Assembly: GCA_029203105.1 (NCBI GenBank)
Contig: CP119318.1
Coordinates: 1,998,501 to 2,062,500 of the forward strand
DNA: 64,000 nt
Source of the DNA: Candidatus Kaistia colombiensis
GTDB lineage: Bacteria; Pseudomonadota; Alphaproteobacteria; Rhizobiales; Kaistiaceae
Direction of reading: 5' to 3'
The position numbers and the translations under genes are program-made. Positions within the stretch are counted from its first letter, which is position 1, and each line of letters starts with the position of its first letter. The notes beneath the pieces were generated by a model. The model was given only the letters and a program-made list of their open reading frames with translations, made no database searches and was not told where the DNA came from. Below are positions 47,742-57,242 of this stretch, one piece after another.

Positions 47742-49049
47742 ATGATTATCTCGGAATACACGATCCCCGGAATGCACGTGCGCGATCATGGGCTGGCGGT
47801 GCCGCTCGACTGGTCGAATCCGTCCGGGCCGACCATCGAAGTCTTCGCACGCGAGGTCGTCGATCCCGCGCGCAAGGATGAGACCCTGCCGCTGTTGTGC
47901 TTCCTGCAGGGCGGCCCAGGCGGCAAGTCTCCCCGACCAACGCGCGGCGGGCCGCCTTGGCTGCATGCTGCCTTGAAGACCCACCGGGTCATCCTGCCGG
48001 ACCAGCGCGGCACCGGTCGCTCGACCCCGGTCGATGCCGCGACCATGGCCGGCTTTGCCGATGCCGAGGCGGGCGCGGACTATCTGGCCTGCTTCCGTGC
48101 CGATTCGATCGTCGCCGACCTGGAGCATCTGCGCAAAACGGCATTCGGGGGGGCCCGCTGGCAGACGCTTGGCCAGAGCTATGGCGGCTTCCTGACGCTG
48201 ACCTATCTGAGCCGCGCGCCGGAGGGCCTTTCGGCCTGCTACGTCGCTGGCGGCATTCCAAGCCTGACCCCTTCGGCGGACGACGTCTATCGACGCACCT
48301 ATCCTCGCGTCAGGGCAAAGAACGCCGGCTACTACAAGCGCTATCCCGACGACGTCGCGCGGGTCGGCGCTTTGGCCGATTTCATCGCCGCCAATGATGT
48401 ACGCCTGCCCGACGGCGACCGCCTGACGGTTCGGCGGCTACAGACGGTCGGTCTCGATTTCGGCATGACGCCCGGCTTCGAGAACATTCATTGGCTGATC
48501 GAGGAGGCTTTCGCCGGATCGGCGCGCAACCGCCTGTCGGATCACTTCCTGTCGAGCGTCATGGCGCTGACTTCCTACCACGGCAATCCGCTCTTCGCCG
48601 CCATTCACGAAGCCATCTACGGTGACGGTGAAGGCGCGACCGCGTGGTCCGCCGAGCGGTGGCGCGCGCAGTTCCCCGAATTCGCTTCCGACGCGCGACC
48701 GCTGCTGTTCACGGGCGAGATGATCTATCCGTGGATGTTCGAGGAAATCGCTTCGCTGCGGCCATTCAAGGCTGCCGTGGAAGCACTCGCCCGCCGCCCG
48801 AGCTACAGCCGTCTTTACGAGCCCGGCCGCCTTGCCGCCAACGACGTTCCGATCGCGGCGGCCATTTATCACGACGACATGTATGTCGACGCCGACATGT
48901 CGCTGGAGACGGCGCGCGCCATCGGCAATCTGGATTTCTGGATCACCAACGAATTCGAGCATGACGGCATCCGCCAGTCACCCGCCGTCTTCGAGCGCCT
49001 TGTCGCCATGGTGACGGAAAAGGGCGGCCCGCTGGCCGCCGCCCGCTAA
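47742..49049 (+). CDS. Alpha/beta hydrolase, prolyl aminopeptidase (proline iminopeptidase)-like
   Basis: A 435-residue serine hydrolase of peptidase family S33. HGGPG-like FLQGGPGGKSP forms the oxyanion loop, DQRGTGRS follows, and the nucleophile is in GQSYGGFLTL near residue 145. The His near the C-terminus is in FEHDGIRQSP. It would release N-terminal proline (or hydroxyproline) from peptides, which fits the hydroxyproline genes just upstream on the same strand. GGAGG precedes the ATG by five bases. The cytoplasmic location is inferred from the lack of a signal peptide. Confidence 0.87.
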   Translation: MIISEYTIPGMHVRDHGLAVPLDWSNPSGPTIEVFAREVVDPARKDETLPLLCFLQGGPGGKSPRPTRGGPPWLHAALKTHRVILPDQRGTGRSTPVDAATMAGFADAEAGADYLACFRADSIVADLEHLRKTAFGGARWQTLGQSYGGFLTLTYLSRAPEGLSACYVAGGIPSLTPSADDVYRRTYPRVRAKNAGYYKRYPDDVARVGALADFIAANDVRLPDGDRLTVRRLQTVGLDFGMTPGFENIHWLIEEAFAGSARNRLSDHFLSSVMALTSYHGNPLFAAIHEAIYGDGEGATAWSAERWRAQFPEFASDARPLLFTGEMIYPWMFEEIASLRPFKAAVEALARRPSYSRLYEPGRLAANDVPIAAAIYHDDMYVDADMSLETARAIGNLDFWITNEFEHDGIRQSPAVFERLVAMVTEKGGPLAAAR

Positions 49050-49123
49050 CCGCCAGGGGCATGCAGGGATGAAAACTGCGTCGGCAATCTTGTGCGGTTG
49101 CGCAGCTGGCTGGATGAGGAAGG

Positions 49124-49146
49124 GCTGGACGGACGGATCGTCCAGC
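49124..49146. terminator. Hairpin between the hydrolase and ROK genes
   Basis: An 8-bp stem (GCTGGACG with CGTCCAGC) with a 7-base loop lies in the 172-bp gap between two convergent genes. Apart from this hairpin I see nothing in the gap. Possible bidirectional terminator without a T run. Confidence 0.4.
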
Positions 49147-49221
49147 GCACCGCCGGTGGCGAAAAGCGGCGCGGCACCGCATCGCCGGTGACGGTGCGGT
49201 CGCGAGCTCTAGGCTACGGCT

Positions 49222-50508
49222 TTATCGTGAATCGTCTTGCGCGGGCCGGGCCGCCTGCAAGCTTGCTGCGCCCTTTGCTGCGTGGTGCTGTCGCGCGGCC
49301 ATTCTGGCGTGCTTGACGATAACGCTCTCGATCGCGTCCGGGTGCAGGATCGTGTCGATTGCCAGTTGCGCTGCGCCGAGAATGCCGGCGCTGCCGTCCG
49401 ATTTTGTCCGCACGATGCGTAATTCGCGGGTGGCAAGCGGCAGCGAGCGTTCGAGTACGAGCTGGCGTACGCCGGCGAGCAGATGGTCCTCGGCCCCGGA
49501 GAGTGTGCCGCCGATGACGATCAGGCTCGGATTGAGGACGCTCACCACATTGGCCGTCACCTCGCCCAGCACGCGCCCGGCCTCGCGAACGCAGCGGATC
49601 GCTTCCGGCTGGTTGTCCTGCACCAGGGCCACGATATCGCGCGCGTTCTGCGCTTCAAAACCCTTGGCGCGAAGGTCGCGCGCCAACGCCCAGCCGGCAG
49701 CGCGCGCCTCGACACAGCCGAGCTTGCCGCAGCGGCAGAGCGGCGGGTTGTCCGAATTCAGCTGGATGTGACCGATGTCGCCGGCGGCGCCCTGCGCGCC
49801 ACGATAGAGCCGCCCGTCTGCAATGATGCCGCTGCCGATGCCCGTTCCGGCCTTGATGTAGAGGAGTTGCTCGACCTCGGGCCAGAAGCGGCGCGATTCC
49901 GATAGCGTCATCAGGTTCACGTCGTTCTCGACGACGACGGGAGCGCCCAACTCCTTGCCGAGCCAGGAACGGATGTCGAAATCATCCCAGCCGGTCAGGA
50001 TCGAGGGGCCGAAGACACGCCCTGCCTTGAAATCGACGGGGGCGGGCAGGCAGAGACCGGCGCCGAGCAGATCCTCCGGCGGTCGGCCAATACGTTCGAG
50101 TAGGGCTCGAAACTGATTGGCGACCTGCATCAGCACAGGCAGCGGGCCGCCGCGCAGTTCGATGGTGCAGGTCGATTCCGCGAGGATCGACGGCTCCAGC
50201 GTGGTGACGGCGGTGCGTAGGATGCTCTCGCCGATATCGGCGACGAGGATGACGCCGAAGCCGGTGTTGAGTTGCAGCATCTTCGTCGGGCGGCCACCGC
50301 TCGGCAGCGTCTTCGCCGCTTCGTCGACGAGACCAAGCGCGATCAGCGCATTGAGGCGCTGGGTGACGGTGGTGCGCGACAGGCCGGTTCGGTCGATCAG
50401 TTCGGCGCGGGACTGGGCCCGGCCGGTGGCGATCAGCGACAAGAGGGGGCCGGCGCTCGCCGCCACCCCGATATCGCCCTTGTCCGGATGGTCTTGCACG
50501 CGTTCCAT
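49222..50508 (-). CDS. ROK-family transcriptional regulator (NagC/XylR-like)
   Basis: A 428-residue regulator. The N-terminal winged helix (about residues 20-80) has SRAELIDRTGLSRTTVTQRLNAL, and the ROK domain (about 90-400) has VENDVNLM and GTGIGSGIIADGRLYRGAQG. The zinc motif CRCGKLGCVEA is present. It is the last gene of a minus-strand operon with a sugar ABC transporter, SDR and FGGY kinase, so it most likely represses that operon and is relieved by a free or phosphorylated sugar. Confidence 0.9.
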   Translation of the reverse strand: MERVQDHPDKGDIGVAASAGPLLSLIATGRAQSRAELIDRTGLSRTTVTQRLNALIALGLVDEAAKTLPSGGRPTKMLQLNTGFGVILVADIGESILRTAVTTLEPSILAESTCTIELRGGPLPVLMQVANQFRALLERIGRPPEDLLGAGLCLPAPVDFKAGRVFGPSILTGWDDFDIRSWLGKELGAPVVVENDVNLMTLSESRRFWPEVEQLLYIKAGTGIGSGIIADGRLYRGAQGAAGDIGHIQLNSDNPPLCRCGKLGCVEARAAGWALARDLRAKGFEAQNARDIVALVQDNQPEAIRCVREAGRVLGEVTANVVSVLNPSLIVIGGTLSGAEDHLLAGVRQLVLERSLPLATRELRIVRTKSDGSAGILGAAQLAIDTILHPDAIESVIVKHARMAARQHHAAKGAASLQAARPAQDDSR

Positions 50509-50593
50509 GCTTACCCTTCATGAGCCGATCTCTTGTCCGTTGCGCAACGCTCGATCGAGGCTGCGCCACGGGACAAGACGACCGAAACTTCGG

Positions 50594-51361
50594 CTACCAG
50601 AGAGTGTAGCCGCCGTCGACGACGAACACCGATCCTGTCACGAAAGACGAGGCTTCGCTTGCCAGAAGCAAGGCAATCGGGGCGATTTCTTCCGGCGTCG
50701 CATAACGCTGCATCGGCACCTCATCGCGCCAATAATGCGCGTAGTCTTCATACTCGGTGCTGGCGATCTCGGTCTTCACATAGCCGGGTGCGATCGCATT
50801 GACGCGCACGCCCGACTGCGCCCATTCGGCCGCCAGCGATTTGGTCAGATGATGGACGGCGGCCTTGGAGATGCCGTAGGGCGAATGCCATTGCGGGCGG
50901 TTGATGATCAGGCCGGAGATCGAGCCAATATTGATGATCGAGCCGGAGCCGCGCTTGACCATCTGGTTGCCGACGACCTGGCTCGCCTTCCAGACTGCGT
51001 CGAGATTGATCGAGAACAGGCGCTGCCATTCCTCGTCGCTGAGCGTCAGCGCATTGGCGTGGAAGCCGATGCCGGCATTGTTGACCAGCACGTCGATCGG
51101 GCCGAGTTCCTTCGCCACTGTCTCGACCATCGCCTCGAGGTCGTCGCGGTTGGCGACGTCGGTCTTGACCGCGATGGCCGGCACGCCGAGCTTCTTCAGT
51201 TCGGCCAGCGTCTCTTCGCTCTTGGCGTCGTCGCGCGCCGCGATGACGATCGATGAACCGGCTTCGGCGAGGCCGACGGCGATCGCCTTGCCGATGCCGC
51301 GGTTGCCGCCGGTAATGACGGAGACTTTGCCCCGCATCGAGAACTTGTCGAGGATCGACAT
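50594..51361 (-). CDS. SDR-family oxidoreductase, probable polyol/sugar dehydrogenase
   Basis: A 255-residue classical SDR. The cofactor motif is TGGNRGIGKAIA near residue 18, NNAG is near 95, the catalytic Ser is in IGSISG, and YGISK gives Tyr and Lys. The ARDDAK after beta-2 suggests NADP or mixed preference. Located between the transporter ATPase and ROK genes. With an FGGY kinase in the same operon, oxidation of a polyol to a ketose before phosphorylation is the natural reading; gluconate-5-dehydrogenase-like activity is an alternative. Confidence 0.85.
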   Translation of the reverse strand: MSILDKFSMRGKVSVITGGNRGIGKAIAVGLAEAGSSIVIAARDDAKSEETLAELKKLGVPAIAVKTDVANRDDLEAMVETVAKELGPIDVLVNNAGIGFHANALTLSDEEWQRLFSINLDAVWKASQVVGNQMVKRGSGSIINIGSISGLIINRPQWHSPYGISKAAVHHLTKSLAAEWAQSGVRVNAIAPGYVKTEIASTEYEDYAHYWRDEVPMQRYATPEEIAPIALLLASEASSFVTGSVFVVDGGYTLW

Positions 51362-51385
51362 GGGTGTGACTCTCTCTTCGGTGAA

Positions 51386-52213
51386 CTAGTGGCCGGCCGG
51401 CTTCGGCGGCGCATCGGTTGCGATAAGGCTCGACTGGACTGCATCGGCCGGCAGCGCGCCGGTCATGACGGCGACGACATCGCTCATCGAGGTCGTCTTC
51501 GGGCTGACGACGACGGCGCGGCGGCCGAGGCGATGGATGTGGATCCGGTCGGCGATCTGGAAGACGTCCGGCATCGAATGGCTGATCAGGACGACGGAGA
51601 GCCCCTGGTCGCGCACGCGGGTGATCAGGTTCAGCACCTGGTTGGTCTCGCGCACGCCAAGCGCCGCCGTCGGCTCGTCGAGGATGACGACGCGCTTGCC
51701 CCAGGCGGCGGCGCGGGCGACTGCCACGGCCTGCCGCTGTCCGCCCGAAAGCGTCTCGACCTTCTGGTTGATCGACTGGATGCGGATGCCGAGATTTTTC
51801 ATATGGTCGGCCGCCTGCTGGCGCATGCGCGACTTGTCGAGCTGGCGGAAGATCTGTCCACGCAGGCCCGGCTTGCGCAGCTCGCGGCCGAGGAACAGGT
51901 TCTGCGCGATGTTGAGCTGCGTCGCGACGGCGAGTTCCTGGTAGACGGTCTCGATGCCGGCGAGCCGGGCGCTGAGAGGGTTCTTGAAGTGAACCTCGGC
52001 GCCATCGACGAACACCGTGCCGGCATCGGGGATCGTGGCGCCGGTCAGCACCTTGATCAGGCTCGACTTGCCGGCGCCATTGTCGCCGACGACGGCGAGG
52101 ATCTCGCCCCTGGCCAGTTCGAAATCGGCGCCGTCCAGGGCGACGACATGGCCGTAGCGCTTGGTCAGGCCCGTGGCCTGCATGGCGAGCGGCGTGGTGG
52201 TCTGGGTGCTCAT
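51386..52213 (-). CDS. CUT2-family sugar ABC transporter ATP-binding protein, single-domain (FrcA-like)
   Basis: A 275-residue ATPase with one nucleotide-binding domain, unlike the double-domain RbsA. Walker A is GDNGAGKSS, the signature is LSGGQRQAVAVARA, Walker B is VVILDEPTAALG and the H-loop is in ISHSMPDV, as in the rhizobial fructose/polyol FrcA type. It overlaps the permease stop by 4 bp and lies 24 bp before the SDR. Confidence 0.92.
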   Translation of the reverse strand: MSTQTTTPLAMQATGLTKRYGHVVALDGADFELARGEILAVVGDNGAGKSSLIKVLTGATIPDAGTVFVDGAEVHFKNPLSARLAGIETVYQELAVATQLNIAQNLFLGRELRKPGLRGQIFRQLDKSRMRQQAADHMKNLGIRIQSINQKVETLSGGQRQAVAVARAAAWGKRVVILDEPTAALGVRETNQVLNLITRVRDQGLSVVLISHSMPDVFQIADRIHIHRLGRRAVVVSPKTTSMSDVVAVMTGALPADAVQSSLIATDAPPKPAGH

Positions 52214-53259
52214 GCGCGCTGTCCCCGGCCCAGATACTGATCGGCGCCGACGGCGAGGATGACGAGGAAGCCGGTGGCGATCTGCTGGTAGAGCGAATCG
52301 ATGCCGGCCTGCGTCAGTCCGTTCTTCAGCACCACCACGATGAGCGCGCCGATGAACGTGCCGGCGACGCCGCCGCGGCCGCCGAACAGGCTGGTGCCGC
52401 CGATGACGACGGCGGTGATGCTGTCGAGATTGGCGATCTGGTAGCCGCTGGGATCGGCGATCGGCGTGCGGCCGAGCGCCTGCCAGCCGGCGAAGGCATA
52501 GAAGACGCCGGCGAGCGCATAGACGCTGAAGATGACGCCGTTGACGTTGACGCCGTTGAGGCGGGCGGCGGCTGGCGAATTGCCGATCGCATAGACCCGA
52601 ACGCCCCAGGCGGTCTGGTTGAGCGCATAGGCGAGGATCAGCGTTAGCGCGATCCAGAGCATGCTGCCATAGGTGATGGTGACCAGGCCGAAGGACGGGC
52701 CTTCGCCAAGAATGGTCATGAAATCCGAATTGATCGGGTAGCTGCGCGATTGCGTGTAGAGGCGCGCGGCGGCCGTCAGGATCGTGAACAGGCCGAGCGT
52801 CGCGATGAAGGGCGGCAGCCGGAAGCGCGTGATGATCAACCCATTGATCGACGCGGCGACGATGCAGACGGCAAGCCCGACCAGCATGCCAAGCATCGGA
52901 TCGCCATTGGCGGCGATGCTGCCCGCGACCACCATGCCCAGCACCATGATGGCGCCATTGGCGAGGTCGATGCCGGAAACGAGGATGATCAGCGTCTGTC
53001 CGAGCGCCAGCGTTCCGACGACGACGGATTGCTGGAAGATGAGCGACAGATTTCCCGCATTCAGGAAGGTCGAGGTCGTGACCGAGAAGACGACAAGGAT
53101 CAGGACCAGCGCCACCAGCGGTCCGGTGACCGGATAGGCGAACAGTCCCGTGGCGGCGCGGCGCAATCCGGCGAGGAGACCGGCAGGGGGTGACCCTGCC
53201 GGCTCCGCGTCGATCTTTGCCTGCCCGGTATCGGTGCGAGCCCGGTCAGACGTCTGCAT
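52210..53259 (-). CDS. CUT2-family sugar ABC transporter permease (FrcC/RbsC-like)
   Basis: A 349-residue permease with about ten hydrophobic helices. Features are LALGQTLIILVSGIDLANGA, NGLIITRFRLPPFIATLG and VIGGTSLFGGRGGVAG. A 35-residue polar N-terminal tail precedes the first helix. The ATG at 53259 is fixed by a strong GGGGAGAG ribosome site. It begins two bases after the binding-protein stop. Confidence 0.92.
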   Translation of the reverse strand: MQTSDRARTDTGQAKIDAEPAGSPPAGLLAGLRRAATGLFAYPVTGPLVALVLILVVFSVTTSTFLNAGNLSLIFQQSVVVGTLALGQTLIILVSGIDLANGAIMVLGMVVAGSIAANGDPMLGMLVGLAVCIVAASINGLIITRFRLPPFIATLGLFTILTAAARLYTQSRSYPINSDFMTILGEGPSFGLVTITYGSMLWIALTLILAYALNQTAWGVRVYAIGNSPAAARLNGVNVNGVIFSVYALAGVFYAFAGWQALGRTPIADPSGYQIANLDSITAVVIGGTSLFGGRGGVAGTFIGALIVVVLKNGLTQAGIDSLYQQIATGFLVILAVGADQYLGRGQRA

Positions 53260-53261
53260 TC

Positions 53262-54260
53262 TTACTCTCCCCAGCAGTTGTCCAGGCCCCACTTGGAGTC
53301 CTTGGATTCGATGCCGTCCACCGGATTGTCGGTGATCAGGATGGTGCCCGAATTGTTGATGCCGCTCGGCTTGGCGCCGCCATTGACCGCGGTGACGATC
53401 GCCTCGACGGCGAGGGTGCCCATGTTGGTCGGGAACTGCATCACGGTCGCGCCGATCGTGCCGTCGGCGACGCTGCGCACGCCCGAGCAGCTGCCGTCGA
53501 TCGAGGTCAGCGCGATGTCCTTCTTGGCCCGCTTGATGGCGAGGAAGGCGCCCTGCGCCGCCGGCTCGTTGATCGTGTAGACGGCGTTGATGTCGGGATG
53601 GGCCGACAGCAGGTTTTCCATCGACGACTGGCCGGTCTCGACATTCGCCTGGGTCAGCGCGGTGCCGGCGATCTCCGGAGCGCCCTCGGCAATGCCGAAG
53701 CCCTTCAGGAAGCCGTCATGACGTGCCTTGGCGGTCTTGTCGGAGAGGTCGTAGTCGAGCATGGCGATGCGGGCCGGCGTGCTGCCGAGCCGGGCCTTCG
53801 CCCACTTGCCGATCAGTTCGCCGGCGGCGAGGTTGTCGGTCTCGTAGGAGGCGTCGGCGGCGGTGGCGGGCTCCAGCGAGGTGTTTGTCGTCACCACGAT
53901 GATGCCGGCGTCACGGGCCTTCTGCACGATCTTGACCAGCGCCGAGGCGTTGGCGGGGTCGAGCACGATGCCCTTGGCGCCGCGGTTGATCATGTTCTCG
54001 ATCGCGGCGACCTGGGTCGCGGAATCGCCGGCGACGCTCGATTCAGCCGTCATCGTCTCGAGGCCGTGCTTCTTCGCCGCGTCGACACCTGCCTGCTGCA
54101 GCTTGGCGAAGAACGGGTTCGCCAGCTGCTGCTCGACGATGCCGATCAGGAAAGTCTTGTCCTGCGCATGGGCCCCGGTCGACAGCGCCATGGTGGCGGT
54201 CAGCGCGAGCGTGGCGGGCATGGCCATGGACCGTAGGGTCCGGCGGGTAATCTTCAACAT
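53262..54260 (-). CDS. CUT2-family sugar ABC transporter substrate-binding protein
   Basis: A 332-residue periplasmic binding protein of the ribose/fructose class (peripla_BP_4). The signal peptide ends near residue 33 (TGAHAQD). Typical features are IGIVEQQLANPFFAKLQQAG, GLETMTAESSVAGDSATQVAAIENM and YTINEPAAQGA. The ATG at 54260 follows a GGAGGAGA site. It lies between the kinase and permease genes. Confidence 0.92.
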   Translation of the reverse strand: MLKITRRTLRSMAMPATLALTATMALSTGAHAQDKTFLIGIVEQQLANPFFAKLQQAGVDAAKKHGLETMTAESSVAGDSATQVAAIENMINRGAKGIVLDPANASALVKIVQKARDAGIIVVTTNTSLEPATAADASYETDNLAAGELIGKWAKARLGSTPARIAMLDYDLSDKTAKARHDGFLKGFGIAEGAPEIAGTALTQANVETGQSSMENLLSAHPDINAVYTINEPAAQGAFLAIKRAKKDIALTSIDGSCSGVRSVADGTIGATVMQFPTNMGTLAVEAIVTAVNGGAKPSGINNSGTILITDNPVDGIESKDSKWGLDNCWGE

Positions 54261-54297
54261 AGTCCTGGTCTCCTCCAACCTGGTTTATTGTCGATTG

Positions 54298-55938
54298 TCA
54301 CGGATGTGCCTGGTCAACCTCCCGCTCCGGGCTTGCGGGGTGGCTCGTGCATCGCGGCGCTTCCGACGAGCCGTTCGGAACACCGCCCGCCGTCCCGAGC
54401 GCGCGCATCGACCGGCGGAGCTGGTCGTCGGCGGCGAGCTGGCGGTATTGCTGGTAGAGCGAAGCGTAGATCTCGACCGCGGCCGGATCCGGCCGGAACC
54501 GGTCGAACCGGCGGGCGCCGAAGCGCGTCGCCCCGGTTGCGAAATCGGTGACCACGCCGGCCGCGACCGCGCCATGGATGGCGGCGCCGACGGCGGTCGG
54601 ATTGGCGATGTCGGGAACCTCGATCTCGCGGCCGAGCACGTCCGCCATGATCTGCAGCAGCAGCGGATTGCGCCGCGACAGGCCGCTGGTCAGGATGACC
54701 CGGTCGATCGGCAGGTCGCCGGCCTGTAGGTGATCGAAGATCGAGCGCGCGCCATAGCAGAGCGCTTCGAGCAGCGCCCGATAGATCTGCGTCGAGGTGG
54801 TCTGCAGGTTGAGCCCGACGAGCAGCCCGCTCAGGCTCGAATCGGCGAAGGGAACGCGGTTGCCGCTCCACCAGTCGAGCGCCATCAGGCGGCTCTGGCC
54901 GGGTTCCTGCGTGGCGGCGCTTTCGTCATAGAGGCGGAAGCTCTCGGCCACCGTCGCGGCGCGCGGGAAGGTGCGGATGTACCAGGCGAGGATGTCGCCG
55001 AAGCCGGCCTGTCCCGCCTCGTAGCAGGCGAGATCGGGCAGCACGGCGCCATCGGCGACGCCCTCGATGCCGGCCGGCAGTTCGCGCGCCCGGTCGCCGA
55101 GCAGCAGATAGGCGGCCGAGGTGCCGAGCGCGCCGACCAGGGTGCCGGCGGCGATGCCGTCGACGGCGGGCAGCACGACATGGGAATCGATGACCGCGAC
55201 CGCCACGACGGCGTCGCCGCGAATTCCGGTCCGTTCGTGCCAATCGGGCGCCAGCAATCCGGCGGGCGTGCCGACCGGAAGCGGCAGCGAGATGCGTTCG
55301 GCGAGACCGGCCACGGTATGGCTCGGATAGCCGTCCGTGGCGGAGTACTGAGCCTTGTAAGCCGCGAAATCGAGGCTGCGCGCTTCGAGGCCTGTCAGCT
55401 GCCAGACCAGCCAGTCGCCGGCCTCGATGAAGCGGTCGGCCTGCTTCCAGATCGCCGGCGCCTCGGCCTCGATCTGGGCAGCCTTGGCGAGCATCCACTC
55501 GCCGGACAGGCGGCCGCCGAAATTCCGGAGAAAGGCGCCGCCGCGCTTGTTGAAGATATCGGCATAGGGCTGCGCCGCCGCATGCTTCCAAAGCTTCACA
55601 TAGGCGTGCGGCTCGCTCGGCAGCAGGGCCGAGAGCGCCGTGCCGTCGGCGCGGGCCGGCAGCGGCGTGCTGGCGGTGAAGCCGAGGCCGATCCCGGCGA
55701 CGTCAAAACCCTTGCCGATCGCCGTCAGCACAGCCTCGGCCGCTTCGAGATAGTCGGCCGCGTCCTGCAGCGCGTAGGCGGGCGGCAGCGCCGTGCCATC
55801 GGGCAGGGCCGATGTCATGACGCCGTGGCGGTAGGCGTGGGTATGGCTCGCTTCCTGCTCGCCGGTCGTCGCATTGATGCGAACGCCGCGTGCCGACTCC
55901 GTGCCGAAATCCAGACCTAGCAGATAGACGTCAGCCAC
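54298..55938 (-). CDS. FGGY-family carbohydrate kinase (ribulokinase-like)
   Basis: A 546-residue cytoplasmic sugar kinase. The N-terminal phosphate motif is LLGLDFGTESARGVRI; KRGGAFLRNFGGRLSGEWMLAK is the substrate-domain region; the ATP-side motifs are GALGTSAAYLLL and LTSGLSRRNPLLLQIMAD. It is closest in character to ribulokinase (AraB-type) kinases. The start is GTG at 55938. It is the first gene of the operon, so together with the SDR and CUT2 system it suggests use of a pentitol or pentose through a ketopentose phosphate. The specific sugar cannot be read. Confidence 0.88.
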   Translation of the reverse strand: MADVYLLGLDFGTESARGVRINATTGEQEASHTHAYRHGVMTSALPDGTALPPAYALQDAADYLEAAEAVLTAIGKGFDVAGIGLGFTASTPLPARADGTALSALLPSEPHAYVKLWKHAAAQPYADIFNKRGGAFLRNFGGRLSGEWMLAKAAQIEAEAPAIWKQADRFIEAGDWLVWQLTGLEARSLDFAAYKAQYSATDGYPSHTVAGLAERISLPLPVGTPAGLLAPDWHERTGIRGDAVVAVAVIDSHVVLPAVDGIAAGTLVGALGTSAAYLLLGDRARELPAGIEGVADGAVLPDLACYEAGQAGFGDILAWYIRTFPRAATVAESFRLYDESAATQEPGQSRLMALDWWSGNRVPFADSSLSGLLVGLNLQTTSTQIYRALLEALCYGARSIFDHLQAGDLPIDRVILTSGLSRRNPLLLQIMADVLGREIEVPDIANPTAVGAAIHGAVAAGVVTDFATGATRFGARRFDRFRPDPAAVEIYASLYQQYRQLAADDQLRRSMRALGTAGGVPNGSSEAPRCTSHPASPEREVDQAHP

Positions 55939-56444
55939 GATGCCCCAAGCTCATTCTTGCGGAAGGCCGAACTGGCCCGCCTCGATCACGTTCCGGGCGA
56001 GGGCGACGGATGGACCGCCCCGGTCGCCGGGTGGCCAATAAATGTCCGCATTTGATCTTAAGTCAACATAGTTATGTATATTTTTGTACGTATATAAATC
56101 CTGATGGTGGACGGATCGGGGCGGCTTGCTCCGCCAAAACGCAAATCGCCCCGCCGTTGCGTCACGGCCGCGTAGGCCAAGCAGGCAGACAGAGCGCGCC
56201 GGCGGCGACCGGCAGGCAATTGCGCACCGTCGGGATGAATTGCGCCAGCAAGGACACGCTTGCGGGGAGCCGGCCTGCCGAACTCGCCGCCCTGGGCGAC
56301 GCGATCGCGGAGCTGCGCTTTCGACCGACGATGTCCTCAACACTCCCGGCTCACATCATCTTGTCATGTACTCAACGCCTCGGCGTCAGCTTGACAGCCC
56401 TCACAGCAACGCTAAGATTATAAAATGAAACGTGAGTTTACCAG
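55939..56444. other. Divergent intergenic region between the FGGY kinase and IclR genes
   Basis: About 506 bp. An AT-rich patch (56050-56100), unlike its surroundings, carries two overlapping palindromes and is probably the regulatory core. The frames in the rest of the gap lack ribosome sites and family resemblance, and I see no gene. The region must contain promoters for the minus-strand kinase/ABC operon and for the plus-strand IclR operon. Confidence 0.6.
56052..56077. promoter_or_regulatory. Overlapping candidate operators in the kinase/IclR gap
   Basis: TTGATCTTAAGTCAA (56052-56066) is a near-perfect palindrome centred on CTTAAG, and ACATAGTTATGT (56066-56077) is a perfect one directly beside it. 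They lie about 115-140 bp before the kinase start within the AT-rich patch. The ROK or the IclR protein could bind; which one is not determinable. Confidence 0.45.
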
Positions 56445-57242
56445 ATGAATTCAACAGCGGACGGGGATCGATATTCGATCCGGGCCGTCGATCGAGCGAT
56501 CGACGTGATCCAGTGCCTGGCGGAGCGCGAAGAAGCGTTGACCGCCGACGAAATCACGGCTGCAACCGGCTTGCCCAAGAGCACGGTCTTCCGTGTGCTG
56601 GCCACGCTCGTCGGACGCGGATTTCTGGAGCGCGACAACGACCGCCAGACGTTCAGCTTCGGCACGCTGGCGCTGCTGGTCGGGATGCGGGCGCTGGGCA
56701 ATCTCGACGTCCAGCGGGTCGCGCGACCCTTTATCGAGCAGTTGACCGACACCACCGGCGAGACGGTCCACCTCTCGGTGCTGAACGAACAGTCGGCGCT
56801 CTGCATCGACAAGATCGACAGCAAGCGCTCGGTGCGCATGTCCTCCTTTGTCGGCTTCCGCGATCCGCTGCATTGCAGTGGTGTCGGCAAGACGCTGCTG
56901 GCCTTCCAGGACGAGGATGTGCGCGAGGCGCTGATCGCCAGGATTGGCTTTGAGAAGCACACCGAACGCACCATCACCGAGCCCGAGGCATTGCGCGCCC
57001 ATCTCCGCGAGATCGTGGCGCAGGGCTATGCGGTGGATCGCGAGGAGATCGAGGAAGGCCTTTCCTGCGTGGCGGCGCCGATCCGCGACCACACCGGCAA
57101 GGTCATCGCCGCGATCAGTAATTCTGGGCCGACCTATCGCCTCGACGACGCGGCCATCCGCGATCTCATCCAGATTGTCCTCACCCACGCCAACCGCATC
57201 TCGACCGCGCTTGGCTATCTTCCCAGGAAGCCCGCAGCATGA
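56445..57242 (+). CDS. IclR-family transcriptional regulator
   Basis: A 265-residue regulator. The winged helix (about residues 10-75) contains ALTADEITAATGLPKSTVFRVL, and the effector domain has HCSGVGKTLLAF, YAVDREEIEEGLSCVAAPI and the final dimer region. It overlaps the amidohydrolase gene by 4 bp, so it is the first gene of the operon it probably controls. The start has no strong ribosome site. Confidence 0.9.
   Translation: MNSTADGDRYSIRAVDRAIDVIQCLAEREEALTADEITAATGLPKSTVFRVLATLVGRGFLERDNDRQTFSFGTLALLVGMRALGNLDVQRVARPFIEQLTDTTGETVHLSVLNEQSALCIDKIDSKRSVRMSSFVGFRDPLHCSGVGKTLLAFQDEDVREALIARIGFEKHTERTITEPEALRAHLREIVAQGYAVDREEIEEGLSCVAAPIRDHTGKVIAAISNSGPTYRLDDAAIRDLIQIVLTHANRISTALGYLPRKPAA

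Noticed and set aside
55951..56343. Open frame of 130 codons on the minus strand in the kinase/IclR gap
   Set aside because: Arg/Ser-rich product with no recognisable family, and it crosses the AT-rich regulatory island.
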